Source: Micromonospora halophytica (GTDB lineage: Bacteria; Actinomycetota; Actinomycetes; Mycobacteriales; Micromonosporaceae). From it: DNA of 64,000 bases. The first letter of the stretch is position 1; each line of letters opens with the position of its first letter. Under the pieces are notes generated by a model that saw only the letters and a list, made by a program, of their open reading frames with translations, ran no database searches and was not told where the DNA came from. Shown here piece by piece: positions 42,894 through 52,281 of this stretch. The DNA is taken from NCBI RefSeq assembly GCF_900090245.1, contig NZ_FMDN01000013.1:62001-126000 (forward strand). Reading direction: 5' to 3'. Both the position numbers and the translations under genes were made by a program.

Positions 42894-44000
42894 TTGCCCC
42901 TCGGTGCTGTGTCGGTAGCCATCATGACGCACCCGTCTCGGCGGCACCTCGCGGAGGACCTGGCCCGCCGGTTGGCTCCCTTCCCGGTCCAGATCGTTCC
43001 CGATCCCGAGCCGGACGGCCCACCACGAACCCTGCGGACCGCCACGGCGGTGTGGTCCGCCGTCGGGCCGGGCTGCACCCATCACCTGGTGCTGCAGGAC
43101 GACGCGGTGGTGCCGGCCGGCTTCCTGGAGCACGCCTTCCGAGCCGTCGAGGCGCAGCCCGACGCCGGCGTCGCCCTGCACAGTGACTGGGGGTCGCGTA
43201 ACGGTGCCGCCGTCCGGATGGCCGCGCTGCTGGGCGCGCACTGGGTCCGTGCCGTCTGCGACTACGTGCCGACCATCGCGCTGGCACTGCCCGCGCCGGC
43301 GGCGAAAGAGCTGACCGACTACTTCGCCGGGCTGGACCCGGACGAACCCGACGACGTCGCCGTGGCCCACTTCGCGCGCGAGTTCGGGTTGCCGATCTAC
43401 CTCGCCGTGCCCAATCTCGCGGCTCACCACGACGTCCCGAGCGTGGTCGGCAACGATGCGCGGGGACGCCGGGACGCCTCCTGCTACATCGGTTCGCCGC
43501 CGGACGGATGGTCCTTCGACCCGACGCGCGTCCTCGACGGCTTCGACTGCCTGCCGTACTTCAAACACGGCGAACCGCGGATCGTGGTGGAGAACGACCG
43601 GGCCACGAACAACTGGAGCCCGGTACCGCTCGCGACCGCCGTTCACCGGTTCGGCGTCGACGTGTCCGACCTGCGTGCGGGCTACCGGCGCTGCACCGCC
43701 GAGCCGGAACCCTGGCTGGTGGATCTCGCCGCTCGGGTTCCCGAGGACCAGCTCTGGGCCCTGTGGGCGACGGCGTGCCTGATGGGCCTCGCCCGACAGC
43801 GGGTGGAGCCGTTCCGCTCGGCGTGGGAGCGGTGGGGCCGCCGGGTGGAGCCGGCGATGCGGACCCGGGTGCTGGAGACGCTCGCCCTCGGCGGCATGTT
43901 TCCACGGCTGCGACACGACGAGGTGTCGAGCCTCGGTGCGGCGCCGGCCCGACTGGCGGCGCTGGGCCTGGCCGCCGGCGACAGTTGGGAGCGGGGCTGA
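42894..44000 (+). CDS. Glycosyltransferase-like protein
   Basis: The protein has about 368 residues. VSVAIMTHPSRRHLAEDLARRL, then HHLVLQDDAVVPAGFLEHAFRAVEAQPDAGVALHSDWG, looks like a GT-A fold with an acidic QDD donor-binding motif, as in LPS-type (GT25-like) transferases. The middle and C-terminal parts (GVDVSDLRAGYRRC, then helical) are not recognised. The TTG at 42894 is preceded by GGAAGGAG and is preferred to ATG 42813, which has no ribosome site. It is followed after 52 bp by the ABC exporter, and may open the right-hand biosynthetic locus. Function assigned only to fold level. Confidence 0.62.
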   Translation: MPLGAVSVAIMTHPSRRHLAEDLARRLAPFPVQIVPDPEPDGPPRTLRTATAVWSAVGPGCTHHLVLQDDAVVPAGFLEHAFRAVEAQPDAGVALHSDWGSRNGAAVRMAALLGAHWVRAVCDYVPTIALALPAPAAKELTDYFAGLDPDEPDDVAVAHFAREFGLPIYLAVPNLAAHHDVPSVVGNDARGRRDASCYIGSPPDGWSFDPTRVLDGFDCLPYFKHGEPRIVVENDRATNNWSPVPLATAVHRFGVDVSDLRAGYRRCTAEPEPWLVDLAARVPEDQLWALWATACLMGLARQRVEPFRSAWERWGRRVEPAMRTRVLETLALGGMFPRLRHDEVSSLGAAPARLAALGLAAGDSWERG

Positions 44001-44052
44001 CCGCCCCCGCGCCGCACGCCCCCGTCCGTCCGCCTGATCGGAGCATGACGCC

Positions 44053-45069
44053 ATGGCCCCACTGATCGAGGCCACCGGCCTCGTGAAGGAGTTCCGGCGC
44101 CCCCGCAGGGACTCGGGCCTGACCGGCGCCCTCAAGCACCTCGTCACCCGGCGTTTCGACATCCACCGCGCCGTCGACGGCATCGACCTGCGCGTCGGTG
44201 AGGGAGAGTCGGTCGCGTACGCCGGCCCCAACGGCGCCGGGAAGTCGACCACGGTCAAACTGCTGACCGGTATCCTCGTGCCGACCGCCGGCGAGGTCAG
44301 AGTCGCCGGTGTCGTCCCACACCGGGACCGGATAGCGAACGCGAAGAACGTCGGGGTGGTCTTCGGCCAGCGCACCCAACTGTGGTGGGACCTTCCGGTC
44401 GGCGACACGTTCGAGCTGCTACGCGACATGTACCGGATCCCGGCGGCGGACTACCGCCGGTCGCTCGGACGGCTCACCGAGGTGCTCGAGATCGGTCCCC
44501 TCCTACCGGTGCTGGCGCGCAAGCTCTCCCTCGGTCAGCGGATGCGGGCCGATCTGGCCGCCGCGCTGCTGCACCAGCCCCACATCCTCTACCTCGACGA
44601 GCCGACCATCGGTCTCGACCTGGATGTCAAGGACCGGGTGCGCACCTTCCTGCGGCAGCTCGTGGCCGACGGCACGACCATCCTGCTGACCACGCACGAC
44701 ATCGGCGACATCGAGGAGGTGTGCGGGCGGATCGTCGTCATCGACGAGGGGCGCATCCGCCACGACGGCCCTGTCGAGGTGCTGCGCGACGCCCTGGCCA
44801 GCGCCAGCTCGGTGCGCTTCCAACTCTCCGCGTCCGCGCCGCTCGACCTGATTCGCGAGCGTCTCGGCGACGCCGAGGTGACCGCCCCGGGTGAACGCGA
44901 ACTGGTGGTCCGCTTCGACCGGACGACCCGTACAGCGGGCGCGGTCGCCGCCACCGTGATGGGCCTGGTCGAGGTGCGGGACCTGCGCATCAACGACGAG
45001 GGCATCGCCGATCTCATCCGGCGGATCCACCGGCCGGACGAGGTCACGGCCCGCAGCGGTGCCGCCTGA
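44053..45069 (+). CDS. ABC-2 exporter ATP-binding protein
   Basis: The protein has 338 residues. Walker A is GPNGAGKST, the Q-loop is VFGQRTQLWWDL, the signature is LSLGQRMRADLA, Walker B is ILYLDEPTIGLD, and the H-loop is TTHD. The C-terminal extension (SVRFQLSASAPLDLIRERL) resembles DrrA-type ATPases. It energises the two permeases that follow: the first starts within the TGATG overlap and the second 1 bp after that. A three-gene exporter beside glycosyltransferases fits export of a product or cell-surface glycan. Confidence 0.93.
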   Translation: MAPLIEATGLVKEFRRPRRDSGLTGALKHLVTRRFDIHRAVDGIDLRVGEGESVAYAGPNGAGKSTTVKLLTGILVPTAGEVRVAGVVPHRDRIANAKNVGVVFGQRTQLWWDLPVGDTFELLRDMYRIPAADYRRSLGRLTEVLEIGPLLPVLARKLSLGQRMRADLAAALLHQPHILYLDEPTIGLDLDVKDRVRTFLRQLVADGTTILLTTHDIGDIEEVCGRIVVIDEGRIRHDGPVEVLRDALASASSVRFQLSASAPLDLIRERLGDAEVTAPGERELVVRFDRTTRTAGAVAATVMGLVEVRDLRINDEGIADLIRRIHRPDEVTARSGAA

Positions 45070-45857
45070 TGCGGCCGTACCGGGCGATGGCCCGGCTCGC
45101 CTGGCGCAACGCCCTGGCCTACCGGGTGCCGTTCCTGATGAGCCTGTCCATGCTCGTGTTCAATCTGGCGGCCATGTTCGCGCTGTGGCAGGCGCTGCTC
45201 AGCGACGGCAACTCCCTGGCCGGGTTCACCTGGCCGCAGATGAAGGCATACCTGCTCGTCTCCTTCGTCACCAACTGTCTGGTCTCGACCTTCACCGACT
45301 TCGCCATGGCGTCGCGGATCCGTAGCGGAGCCGTCGCCGTCGACCTGGTCAAGCCGGTCGACTACCAGAAGGGCCGGTTCGCGGAGGCGCTGGGCTTCGC
45401 GTTGCTGGAGACGACGGCGGCCCTCGTGGTCTGCACCGTCGTCCTGGTCGCCTTCGGCGGGGTGCCGTGGCCGTCGCCGGGGCAGCTCGCGTTGTTCGCC
45501 GCGAGCCTCCTCGCCGTCGTACCGCTGAAATTCCTCATCGTCTACATGTGCGGGCTGCTCTGTTTCTGGACGCAGAACTATCTGGGCATCAGTCTGGCCC
45601 GGACGGCGATCTCGGGCATCCTGTCCGGCGCCACGGTGCCACTGGTCTTCTTCCCGCCGTGGCTGCGCCACGTCGCGGAGGTACTCCCCTTCCAGGCCAT
45701 CACCAACACTCCCGCGATGTTGTTCCTCGGCCGATCGCCCGGGCTGTCCGCCGTCTCGGCGCTGGCGGTGCAGATCCTCTGGGTCGTCGGGCTGTGGTGG
45801 CTCGCCCGGCGACTGTGGCACGTCGCGGTCCGCCGGCTGACCGTTCACGGAGGCTGA
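45069..45857 (+). CDS. ABC-2 type permease, subunit 1
   Basis: The protein has 262 residues and six hydrophobic helices, as for ABC-2 (DUF990-like) permeases. GFTWPQMKAYLLVSFVTNCLVSTF, then RIRSGAVAVDLVKPVDYQKGRFAEALGFALLETTAAL, contains the conserved IRSGxxxxxLxKP amphipathic elbow before the second helix. It starts in a TGATG overlap with the ATPase gene and forms the membrane channel with the next gene product. Confidence 0.9.
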   Translation: MRPYRAMARLAWRNALAYRVPFLMSLSMLVFNLAAMFALWQALLSDGNSLAGFTWPQMKAYLLVSFVTNCLVSTFTDFAMASRIRSGAVAVDLVKPVDYQKGRFAEALGFALLETTAALVVCTVVLVAFGGVPWPSPGQLALFAASLLAVVPLKFLIVYMCGLLCFWTQNYLGISLARTAISGILSGATVPLVFFPPWLRHVAEVLPFQAITNTPAMLFLGRSPGLSAVSALAVQILWVVGLWWLARRLWHVAVRRLTVHGG

Positions 45858-45858
45858 C

Positions 45859-46647
45859 GTGCACACGCTGCGCGTCTACCGGCGCAACCTCGGCGCCCAC
45901 CTGCGGGCCACCCTGGAATACCAGGCGGACTTCTGGATCCTGGTGGTCGCCGCCGTGCTGACCCAGGGCGCCGGGCTCGTGCTGATCGCCACGATCTTCG
46001 CCCGGGTGCCACGCATCCACGGCTGGGGCGTCTGGGAGGTCGTGCTCATCTTCGCGATGATGGTGCTCGCTCAGGGGACCAGCGAACTGCTGGCCGAGGG
46101 CACCTGGGGTCTGGCCGGGCTGATCAACCGGGGTGAGCTCGACCGGATGCTGCTACGCCCGTACCCGTGCCTGCTGCAGGTCTGCGCCAGTCGGGTGGGC
46201 ATGAACGCGTTCGGCAACGTCACCGTCGGCGGCGGGCTGTTGGTCACCGCGCTGCTGCACCTGGACGTCGCGTGGACCCCGGCTCGGATCGGGCTGGCAC
46301 TGGTCCTGCTGCCGAGCGCGCTGGTCATCAAGGTGTCGTTGACCGTGGTGGCGAACTCGACCTCCTTCTGGCTGCGTGGGGCGATCAACACCTTCGCCGC
46401 CGGCATGGACCAGCTCGGCGAGCTGACGAAGTATCCGCTCAGCATCTACGGGGTGGGTCTGCAGGCCGTACTGGCGACCGCGCTGCCGTTCGCGTTCATC
46501 GGCTTCTTTCCGGTCTCGGTCTTCCTCGACCACGGCAGGCTCGCCTGGATCGGCCTGTTGACCCCGGCGGTGGCCGTGTACTGCGTCCTCCTCGCGGTCA
46601 CGGTGTTCCGGCGAGGACTGCGACGCTACGAAAGCGCCGGAAACTGA
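45859..46647 (+). CDS. ABC-2 type permease, subunit 2
   Basis: The protein has 262 residues from a GTG start one base after the previous stop. Six helices; GLAGLINRGELDRMLLRPYPCLLQVCAS has the same INRGELDxxLxRP elbow as subunit 1, showing the two are paralogous halves of one exporter. Its 3' end overlaps the convergent kinase gene by 22 bp, leaving no room for a terminator between them. Confidence 0.9.
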   Translation: MHTLRVYRRNLGAHLRATLEYQADFWILVVAAVLTQGAGLVLIATIFARVPRIHGWGVWEVVLIFAMMVLAQGTSELLAEGTWGLAGLINRGELDRMLLRPYPCLLQVCASRVGMNAFGNVTVGGGLLVTALLHLDVAWTPARIGLALVLLPSALVIKVSLTVVANSTSFWLRGAINTFAAGMDQLGELTKYPLSIYGVGLQAVLATALPFAFIGFFPVSVFLDHGRLAWIGLLTPAVAVYCVLLAVTVFRRGLRRYESAGN

Positions 46648-47252
46648 GCCTGACTGCCGGTGCGCTGCCCGGGAGCCCGCCGCGCCGAGAAGGCGTCCAG
46701 CAGGTCGACGGTGAGAGTGGCCGCGGTGACACCGGACCGGACCTGACGCACGGTCTCGTCCACGGACAGGTCTCCGTTGTCGAGCCAGAGGCCGACGCCG
46801 CTGAGCTCGCCGGCCATCTCCCCGGCGAGGTGCCGCCAGCGGGGCAGCACCGTCTTGTGCGGCCGTTGTTCGTCGCGTCGTGCCGCGACGGAGAGGTCGG
46901 GCCGGAGCATGACGAAGCCCATCGGAGCAGGATGCAGCAGCTCCAGGTAGTAGCGCAGGCGGTGCCGGGAGGTGACGACGTAGTCGAGTACGACGAGGTG
47001 ACCCGCGTCGAGGAACGACCGCGCCAGGAGGCACTGGTTGCGCACGTTGAGCAGGATCTGCTGCTCACACTCCTCGTCGTACTCCGGCTGCGGCGGCCGA
47101 CTGCCGGAGACGATCATCCGCTGCAGGGCGTCACCCTCGATGTGCACGCCGCGAGCCTCGGACCGGGCGAGCGCGCCGGCGATCGTCGACTTGCCGGCCC
47201 CGGGCACCCCGGTCACCATCCAGACGCGGGGTGGGCTCTCAGGCTTCGACAC
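46626..47252 (-). CDS. P-loop kinase-like protein (AAA_33 type)
   Basis: The protein has 208 residues from a GTG start. WMVTGVPGAGKSTIAGALA is a Walker A of the zeta-toxin/chloramphenicol-phosphotransferase-like group, followed by HIEGDALQRMI and DAGHLVVLDYVVTSRHRLRYYL. MLRPDLSVAARRDEQRP provides a lid-type Arg cluster. Such proteins phosphorylate small molecules, including antibiotics, or nucleotides. It overlaps the nucleotidyltransferase gene by 14 bp, so the two are coupled. A self-resistance or sugar-activation role is a reasonable guess only. Confidence 0.8.
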   Translation of the reverse strand: MSKPESPPRVWMVTGVPGAGKSTIAGALARSEARGVHIEGDALQRMIVSGSRPPQPEYDEECEQQILLNVRNQCLLARSFLDAGHLVVLDYVVTSRHRLRYYLELLHPAPMGFVMLRPDLSVAARRDEQRPHKTVLPRWRHLAGEMAGELSGVGLWLDNGDLSVDETVRQVRSGVTAATLTVDLLDAFSARRAPGQRTGSQAQFPALS

Positions 47253-48084
47253 TGGCCATGACGTCCGCTCGCACCGCGCCCAGCCGCGTCAGCGAGCGCT
47301 TCAGGTCGGCGGGGTCGGCGGACAGCGCACCCAACGCCGCTTCGACGCCGTCGCGGAACCCCGCAGGAGTCGAGGGGAAGGACGCCGCCTCCGCCACCGC
47401 GCCCTTCTCGTTGAGGAGGTAGCGGCCGGCGGCGGCGAACAGCACCTGGCTCAGGCAGGCGACAGCCCGGTAGGCGCAGCCGGCGACGTAGGCGACGTCA
47501 CCGCGGCCGGCCGCGGTGACTGCCGTGTCGAGGGCGAACTGCGACTCCCACCCGAACTGACCGATCAGCGCCTTGGCGAGCGGCTCAGGATAGGGGTCGG
47601 TGAGCGATCTCAACTCGGCCAGCACACCCTGCGGGTCGTGGAAGGGCACGTTGTGGTGCAACTCCCCCGCATAGATCACCGTGCAGAACCCGTGTGGGTG
47701 GCCCACCTGGTAGTGGATCTCGGGCCGTCCGGCGACGCACGCCTCGACGACGGTCCGCACCCGATCGACCTCACGCAGCAGCACGTCGGTCTTGACTCCG
47801 TCGACCACGAGCCAGCCACCACCGTTGATCCACGGGCCCCACTCGCCGTAGTCGGTGCACCGGGCGCCGCCACCGCCGTCGTCGATACGGGCGAAGGCCG
47901 CACCGAGTTCCGAGATGTCGGGCCGGTCGCGACGGTGGTAGTAGACGCCGACGTCGACGTCGGAGGTCCGATCCGCGGTGCCTCGGGCGCGGCTACCACC
48001 GAGCGCGAGTCCCGCTACGCCGGGCACCCGCGAGAGCGCGTCGCGAATCTTGTCGAGAATCGCGTCCTGTTCGGCGTCGCCCAT
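47239..48084 (-). CDS. Nucleotidyltransferase-domain protein
   Basis: The protein has 281 residues from ATG 48084, with GGAGAGG upstream. VAGLALGGSRARGTADRTSDVDVGVYYHR is the GGSxxRG...SDxDxxV catalytic signature of the minimal nucleotidyltransferase fold, followed by a C-terminal helical domain (DVAYVAGCAYRAVACLSQVLFAAAGRYLLNEK) like that of aminoglycoside or lincosamide adenylyltransferases and DUF4037 proteins. It could adenylylate an antibiotic or a small intermediate. It is coupled to the P-loop kinase and lies beside an ABC exporter, which is consistent with self-protection, though not proof. Confidence 0.82.
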   Translation of the reverse strand: MGDAEQDAILDKIRDALSRVPGVAGLALGGSRARGTADRTSDVDVGVYYHRRDRPDISELGAAFARIDDGGGGARCTDYGEWGPWINGGGWLVVDGVKTDVLLREVDRVRTVVEACVAGRPEIHYQVGHPHGFCTVIYAGELHHNVPFHDPQGVLAELRSLTDPYPEPLAKALIGQFGWESQFALDTAVTAAGRGDVAYVAGCAYRAVACLSQVLFAAAGRYLLNEKGAVAEAASFPSTPAGFRDGVEAALGALSADPADLKRSLTRLGAVRADVMASVEA

Positions 48085-48508
48085 CCACGCCACCCTCTCC
48101 GAGCTGGTGCACCCGTTCACCACGACGGACCTACCGCCGCCGGCGGGATCACCGGATCATGACATCGTCGATCATGAATCACGCTAACACATCGGCGAGT
48201 CGCCGGTCGGTCGATCCGGTAGCCCTCGGACGGAGCTGGACGACCACGTCCGAGCCGTCCCCCACCTGACTGACCCACGGCCGCCGGAACGCATTCAGCC
48301 AGGACCGGATCCCGCCATTTGGGCAGACACACCCCCGCACCGTCGAGGGCGCGAGAGAGCAGAGAAGCCCTCCAATTCCACCCTGGACCCGCTCAATACA
48401 TTGACGTACGCTGCTGTCCGGGACGTGATCACCACGCCTTTTCCCGCCACGTGTCATGCCGATCGCGACGATCCACACCACGGGGGACACCCTTGATATG
48501 GCGCTGCC
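48085..48508. other. Divergent intergenic region
   Basis: These 424 bp lie between the nucleotidyltransferase and FkbM genes. An exact octamer, GATCATGA, is repeated directly at 48155-48162 and 48170-48177 (15-bp spacing), 71-93 bp upstream of the nucleotidyltransferase start, and could bind a regulator. No credible gene was seen. Confidence 0.5.
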
Positions 48509-49426
48509 GTGACCAATGCTGAACGCCGAGCACTCGCCGAGAAATTGCGCCGTAGCGAGGCGATGGTCGGTCGAAGGCTCAGCGCCCTTTTGCACCGACC
48601 CTACTCGAACGCGTACCCGACCACGGCGAGGTTGCGCCGCTGGCGGCACCGTAACCGCGCCAAGCTCTCCCGGGGGCGGACGTTCTGGGGGGACCACCTT
48701 CAGGTCCGGCTCCCCGACGAGATCTCCATCGCGATCCGCCGGCACGGCTTCATCGAGTACGAACTGAGCGCCTTCTTCCTGCGCCACCTGCGCACCGGTA
48801 TGACGTTCCTCGACGTCGGCGCCCACCTCGGCTACTTCACGGTGATGGCGGCCCGCTGCGTCGGCCCGTCCGGTCGGGTCGTGTCGTTCGAGCCCACCCC
48901 CACGACGTACGCGTTGCTGGCCGCGAACACGGCAGCCTTCAGCCACGTCACCACGGTCGACGCCGCGGTCTGGTCGTCGCCCGGCACGCTGCGCCTGACC
49001 GACCACGGTGTGGGCTACAGCCCCTACAACTCGGCGTTCCGGTCCCGGCTACCGGAGGCGGTCCGGCAGCGGGTGGCCACCACGGTCCACGAGGTTCCCG
49101 CGGTCACCCTCGACGGGATCGTCGCCGAGCAGGGCCTCACCCCCGACGTGGTCAAGGTCGACGCCGAGAGCGCCGAACGGGACGTGCTGGAGGGGATGCG
49201 CGGTCTGCTCACCGGGGCCCGGCCCGTCGTCACCGTGGAGGTCGGCGACCTCGACGTACCGGGCGCGGCCCGCAGCACCGACCTCGTGGCGATGCTGGCC
49301 GGCTACGACTATCGGGCCTACGAGCTGCGTGACGGCGTACCGCACGCGCACCGACCCCGAGCCTCCTACGAGTACGACAACCTCGTCTTCGTCGCCACCG
49401 AGAAGGGACATCTGCTCGATGTATGA
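48509..49426 (+). CDS. FkbM-family SAM-dependent methyltransferase
   Basis: The protein has 305 residues from a GTG start. GMTFLDVGAHLGYFTVMAARCVGPSGRVVSFEPTPTTYALL is the FkbM SAM-binding motif, with VPAVTLDGIVAEQGLTPDVVKVDAESAERDVLEGMRGLL as the conserved DxxKxDxEGxE-like C-terminal half (here DAESAE). FkbM enzymes O-methylate hydroxyls of polyketides, sugars or glycolipids. It overlaps the next gene by 8 bp and so opens the plus-strand biosynthetic operon. Confidence 0.88.
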   Translation: MTNAERRALAEKLRRSEAMVGRRLSALLHRPYSNAYPTTARLRRWRHRNRAKLSRGRTFWGDHLQVRLPDEISIAIRRHGFIEYELSAFFLRHLRTGMTFLDVGAHLGYFTVMAARCVGPSGRVVSFEPTPTTYALLAANTAAFSHVTTVDAAVWSSPGTLRLTDHGVGYSPYNSAFRSRLPEAVRQRVATTVHEVPAVTLDGIVAEQGLTPDVVKVDAESAERDVLEGMRGLLTGARPVVTVEVGDLDVPGAARSTDLVAMLAGYDYRAYELRDGVPHAHRPRASYEYDNLVFVATEKGHLLDV

Positions 49427-51158
49427 CGTCGTCGTCAGGGGCGGGACGATCGTGGACGGCAGCGGTGCGGCCGCCCGGACCGGAGACGTCGCCATCGCCG
49501 ACGGCCGCATCGCGGCGGTCGGCCGGGTGCCCGAACGCGGGACCCGTGAGATCGACGCGGACGGGTGCATCGTCACGCCGGGGTTCGTCGACATCCACAC
49601 GCACTTCGACGGGCAGGCGACGTGGGATCCGCTGCTGACCCCGTCGTGCTGGCACGGCGTGACCACGGTGGTGATGGGCAACTGCGGAGTCGGTTTCGCC
49701 CCGGTGACGGAGCCGAACCGGGAATGGCTCATCGGGCTGATGGAAGGCGTCGAGGACATTCCCGGGGCGTCGCTGTCCGAGGGCATCGCCTGGGCCTGGG
49801 AGAGTTTCCCGGAGTACCTGGACGCCGTCGCCGGACTCACCCGGGTGATGGACGTCGGCGCCCAGGTGCCGCACGGCGCCGTCCGCGCCTACGTGATGGG
49901 TGAACGGGGCGCCGCCAACGAGCCCGCCACGCCGGCCGACATCGCCGCGATGGCGACGATCGTCCGCGACGCGATGCGGGCCGGCGCCCTCGGCTTCTCC
50001 ACCTCCCGGACCACCACCCACCTGGCGATCACCGGTGAGCCGGTGCCCGGCACGTTCGCCGCCGAGGACGAGCTGTTCGCCCTCGGCGGGGTCCTCGGCG
50101 AGTTGGGCACCGGGGTGTTCCAGCTCGTGCCGGCCGGGGCGGGCGGGGAACCGATGGAGGATCAGTTCCGCGAGGTCTCCTGGATGCGGCGGCTCTCGGC
50201 GCAGACGGGTCGACCGATCACGTTCGGCCTGTTCCAGAACGACCACGAGCCGCACCTGTGGCGCGAGATCGTCGACGAGGCGCGCCGGGCGAACTCCGAA
50301 GGGGCGCGACTGTACCCGCAGATCGCCGGGCGGCCGTTCAGCGTCATCGTGGGCCTGGAGAGCACGCATCCGTTCAAACGCCGCCCGACGTACCAGAAAC
50401 TCGCCCACCTGCCGCTGGCCGAGCGAGCCCACCGGATGCGGGACCCCGAGATCCGTCGGCGAATCCTGGCCGAGGACCCGGCGTCGGTCAATCCGCGCGC
50501 GCACCTGTTTCCTGAGGACTACGAGAAGTTCTTCCCGTTCGGCCGTCAACCGGACTACGAGCCGAGCCGCGAGCAGAGCGTCGCCGCCATCGCCGGACGC
50601 GCCGGGCGACCCTGCCAGGAGGTCATGTACGACCTGCTCGTCGCCGGTGACGGCACCCAGACCTTCCTGCGTCCCCTGCTGGGCTACAGCGAGTTCCACC
50701 TCGATCCGATCTACGAGATGCTCCAGGAGCCGCACTGCCTCGTCGGTCTCAGCGACGCGGGCGCACACTGCCGGCTGATCTGCGACGCGAGCACCCCGAC
50801 CTCGCAGCTCACCCACTGGGCCCGGGACCGCACCCGGGGCGAGCGGCTGGGACTCGAGTTCGTCGTGCACAAACAGACCCGGCAGACGGCATCGCTGTAC
50901 GGGCTGCACGACCGCGGACTGCTGCAGCCCGGTTACAAGGCCGACCTGAACGTCATCGACTTCGACAACCTCGCGCTGCGTAACCCGGAGTTCGTACACG
51001 ACCTGCCGGCCGGCGGCGGGCGGCTGATCCAGAAGGCGGACGGCTACCGGGTCACGCTGGTCTCGGGTGAGGTGACGTTCGTCGACGGAGAGCACACCGG
51101 CGCCCGCCCCGGCCGGCTGGTCCGCGGCATGCGCGGGGGACCCGGGGACCGCCCGTGA
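49419..51158 (+). CDS. N-acyl-D-amino-acid deacylase-type amidohydrolase
   Basis: The protein has 579 residues. VTPGFVDIHTHFDGQATWDP holds the HxH zinc motif, GVTTVVMGNCGVGFAPV is the family-specific Cys-containing strand, and LVGLSDAGAHCRLICDAST carries the metal-binding Asp. This is the D-aminoacylase subgroup of the amidohydrolase superfamily, which hydrolyses N-acyl-D-amino acids or related amides. The start ATG at 49419 lies inside the FkbM gene; read-through frames further upstream are shadows. Deacylases in biosynthetic loci can unmask an N-acylated intermediate or a prodrug. The substrate is unknown. Confidence 0.9.
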   Translation: MYDVVVRGGTIVDGSGAAARTGDVAIADGRIAAVGRVPERGTREIDADGCIVTPGFVDIHTHFDGQATWDPLLTPSCWHGVTTVVMGNCGVGFAPVTEPNREWLIGLMEGVEDIPGASLSEGIAWAWESFPEYLDAVAGLTRVMDVGAQVPHGAVRAYVMGERGAANEPATPADIAAMATIVRDAMRAGALGFSTSRTTTHLAITGEPVPGTFAAEDELFALGGVLGELGTGVFQLVPAGAGGEPMEDQFREVSWMRRLSAQTGRPITFGLFQNDHEPHLWREIVDEARRANSEGARLYPQIAGRPFSVIVGLESTHPFKRRPTYQKLAHLPLAERAHRMRDPEIRRRILAEDPASVNPRAHLFPEDYEKFFPFGRQPDYEPSREQSVAAIAGRAGRPCQEVMYDLLVAGDGTQTFLRPLLGYSEFHLDPIYEMLQEPHCLVGLSDAGAHCRLICDASTPTSQLTHWARDRTRGERLGLEFVVHKQTRQTASLYGLHDRGLLQPGYKADLNVIDFDNLALRNPEFVHDLPAGGGRLIQKADGYRVTLVSGEVTFVDGEHTGARPGRLVRGMRGGPGDRP

Positions 51159-52171
51159 ACCCCGCGGGCCGGCTCCGGGTCGGGCTCGTCGGCTGCGGCC
51201 GGATCGGTCACATGTACGCCGATTACCTGGCCGCCTCCGGCGAGGCGGTGATCTCCTGTCACGACGTTCGTGGGGACCAGGCGGCGACCCTGGCGGACCA
51301 GGTCGGCGGCGCGGCGTACTCCGATGTCGAGCAACTCCTCGACACCGTCGACGCCGTCGTCGTCACCTCCTCGACCGACAGCCACGACGCGCTGGTGAGC
51401 ATGGCACTGGAGCGTAAACTTCCCACGTTCTGCGAGAAGCCGCTCACCCTGGACCTGCGCCGCACCCTGGAGCTCGGCACCGTCGCCGACAACAGCGACA
51501 CCCCCCTGTGGGTCGGCTTCCAGCGCCACTTCGATCCCGGTTTCAGCCGCCTGCGGGAGCGGATCGCCGGCGGCGAGCTGGGGACGCTCTACACGTTGCG
51601 GATGTTCTCCCACGACGCTTCCTGGCCTGCGCTCGAGCGCCTCGCGGCCTCCGGCAGCATCTTCCGTGACCTGATGCTGCACGACTTCGACATGGTGCGG
51701 TGGCTCACCGGCCGAGAGGTCACCGAGGTGGCCGCGATCGGGGACGTGCTCGCCGTCCCCGAGCTGGCCGGCCTGCACGACTACGACGCGGTGGCGGCGA
51801 CGCTGCGCATCGCCGGCGGAGGAGTGGCCGTGCTCACCGCCGGACGGCACAGTCCGCTCGGCTACGACGTCCGCATCGAGGTGCTCGGCTCCCGTGACTG
51901 TCTGACCGTGGGGCTCGACGAGCGAACCCCGATGCGGCAGGTCACCGCGCACGGCCCGGACGACCAGATCCGCCACCGCGACTACCGCGACCGGTTCGCC
52001 GAGGCGTACCGGGCACAGCTCGACGGCTTCCTCGCAGCGGCAGGTGGCACCGGCGCCGACCCACGCGCCGGCTCGTGGCGTGACTCGTATGCCGCGCTGG
52101 CCCTCGCCATGGCGGCGGAGCAGTCCGTGCGTACCAACGCGTTCGTCGCGCCCGTCGACGTCACCCGGTGA
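51155..52171 (+). CDS. Gfo/Idh/MocA-family oxidoreductase
   Basis: The protein has 338 residues from a GTG overlapping the previous stop (GTGA). LRVGLVGCGRIGHMYADYLAAS is the Rossmann NAD motif, and EKPLTLDLRRTLEL is the conserved EKP catalytic segment. DASWPALERLAASGSIFRDLMLHDFDMVRWLTG has the GGIFxDxxxHDxD motif, with Ser for Gly. Relatives oxidise sugar or inositol hydroxyls (inositol 2-dehydrogenase, glucose-fructose type). With the GME-like epimerase, HAD phosphatase and glycosyltransferases it suggests modified-sugar or cyclitol formation. Confidence 0.9.
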   Translation: MNPAGRLRVGLVGCGRIGHMYADYLAASGEAVISCHDVRGDQAATLADQVGGAAYSDVEQLLDTVDAVVVTSSTDSHDALVSMALERKLPTFCEKPLTLDLRRTLELGTVADNSDTPLWVGFQRHFDPGFSRLRERIAGGELGTLYTLRMFSHDASWPALERLAASGSIFRDLMLHDFDMVRWLTGREVTEVAAIGDVLAVPELAGLHDYDAVAATLRIAGGGVAVLTAGRHSPLGYDVRIEVLGSRDCLTVGLDERTPMRQVTAHGPDDQIRHRDYRDRFAEAYRAQLDGFLAAAGGTGADPRAGSWRDSYAALALAMAAEQSVRTNAFVAPVDVTR

Positions 52172-52281
52172 GCCGGAGGCCATCCCTGATCCCCGGTCCG
52201 ACCGCACCGAACCGAATCCGCACCGGAGCCGCACACCTCGTCGACCAACCTCACGTGACCATGTGACCTGAAGGGTTCTCC

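Noticed and set aside
49008..51158. A 716-residue frame for the D-aminoacylase
   Set aside because: The first 137 residues are the shadow of the FkbM gene; the amidohydrolase begins with MYDVVVRGG at 49419.
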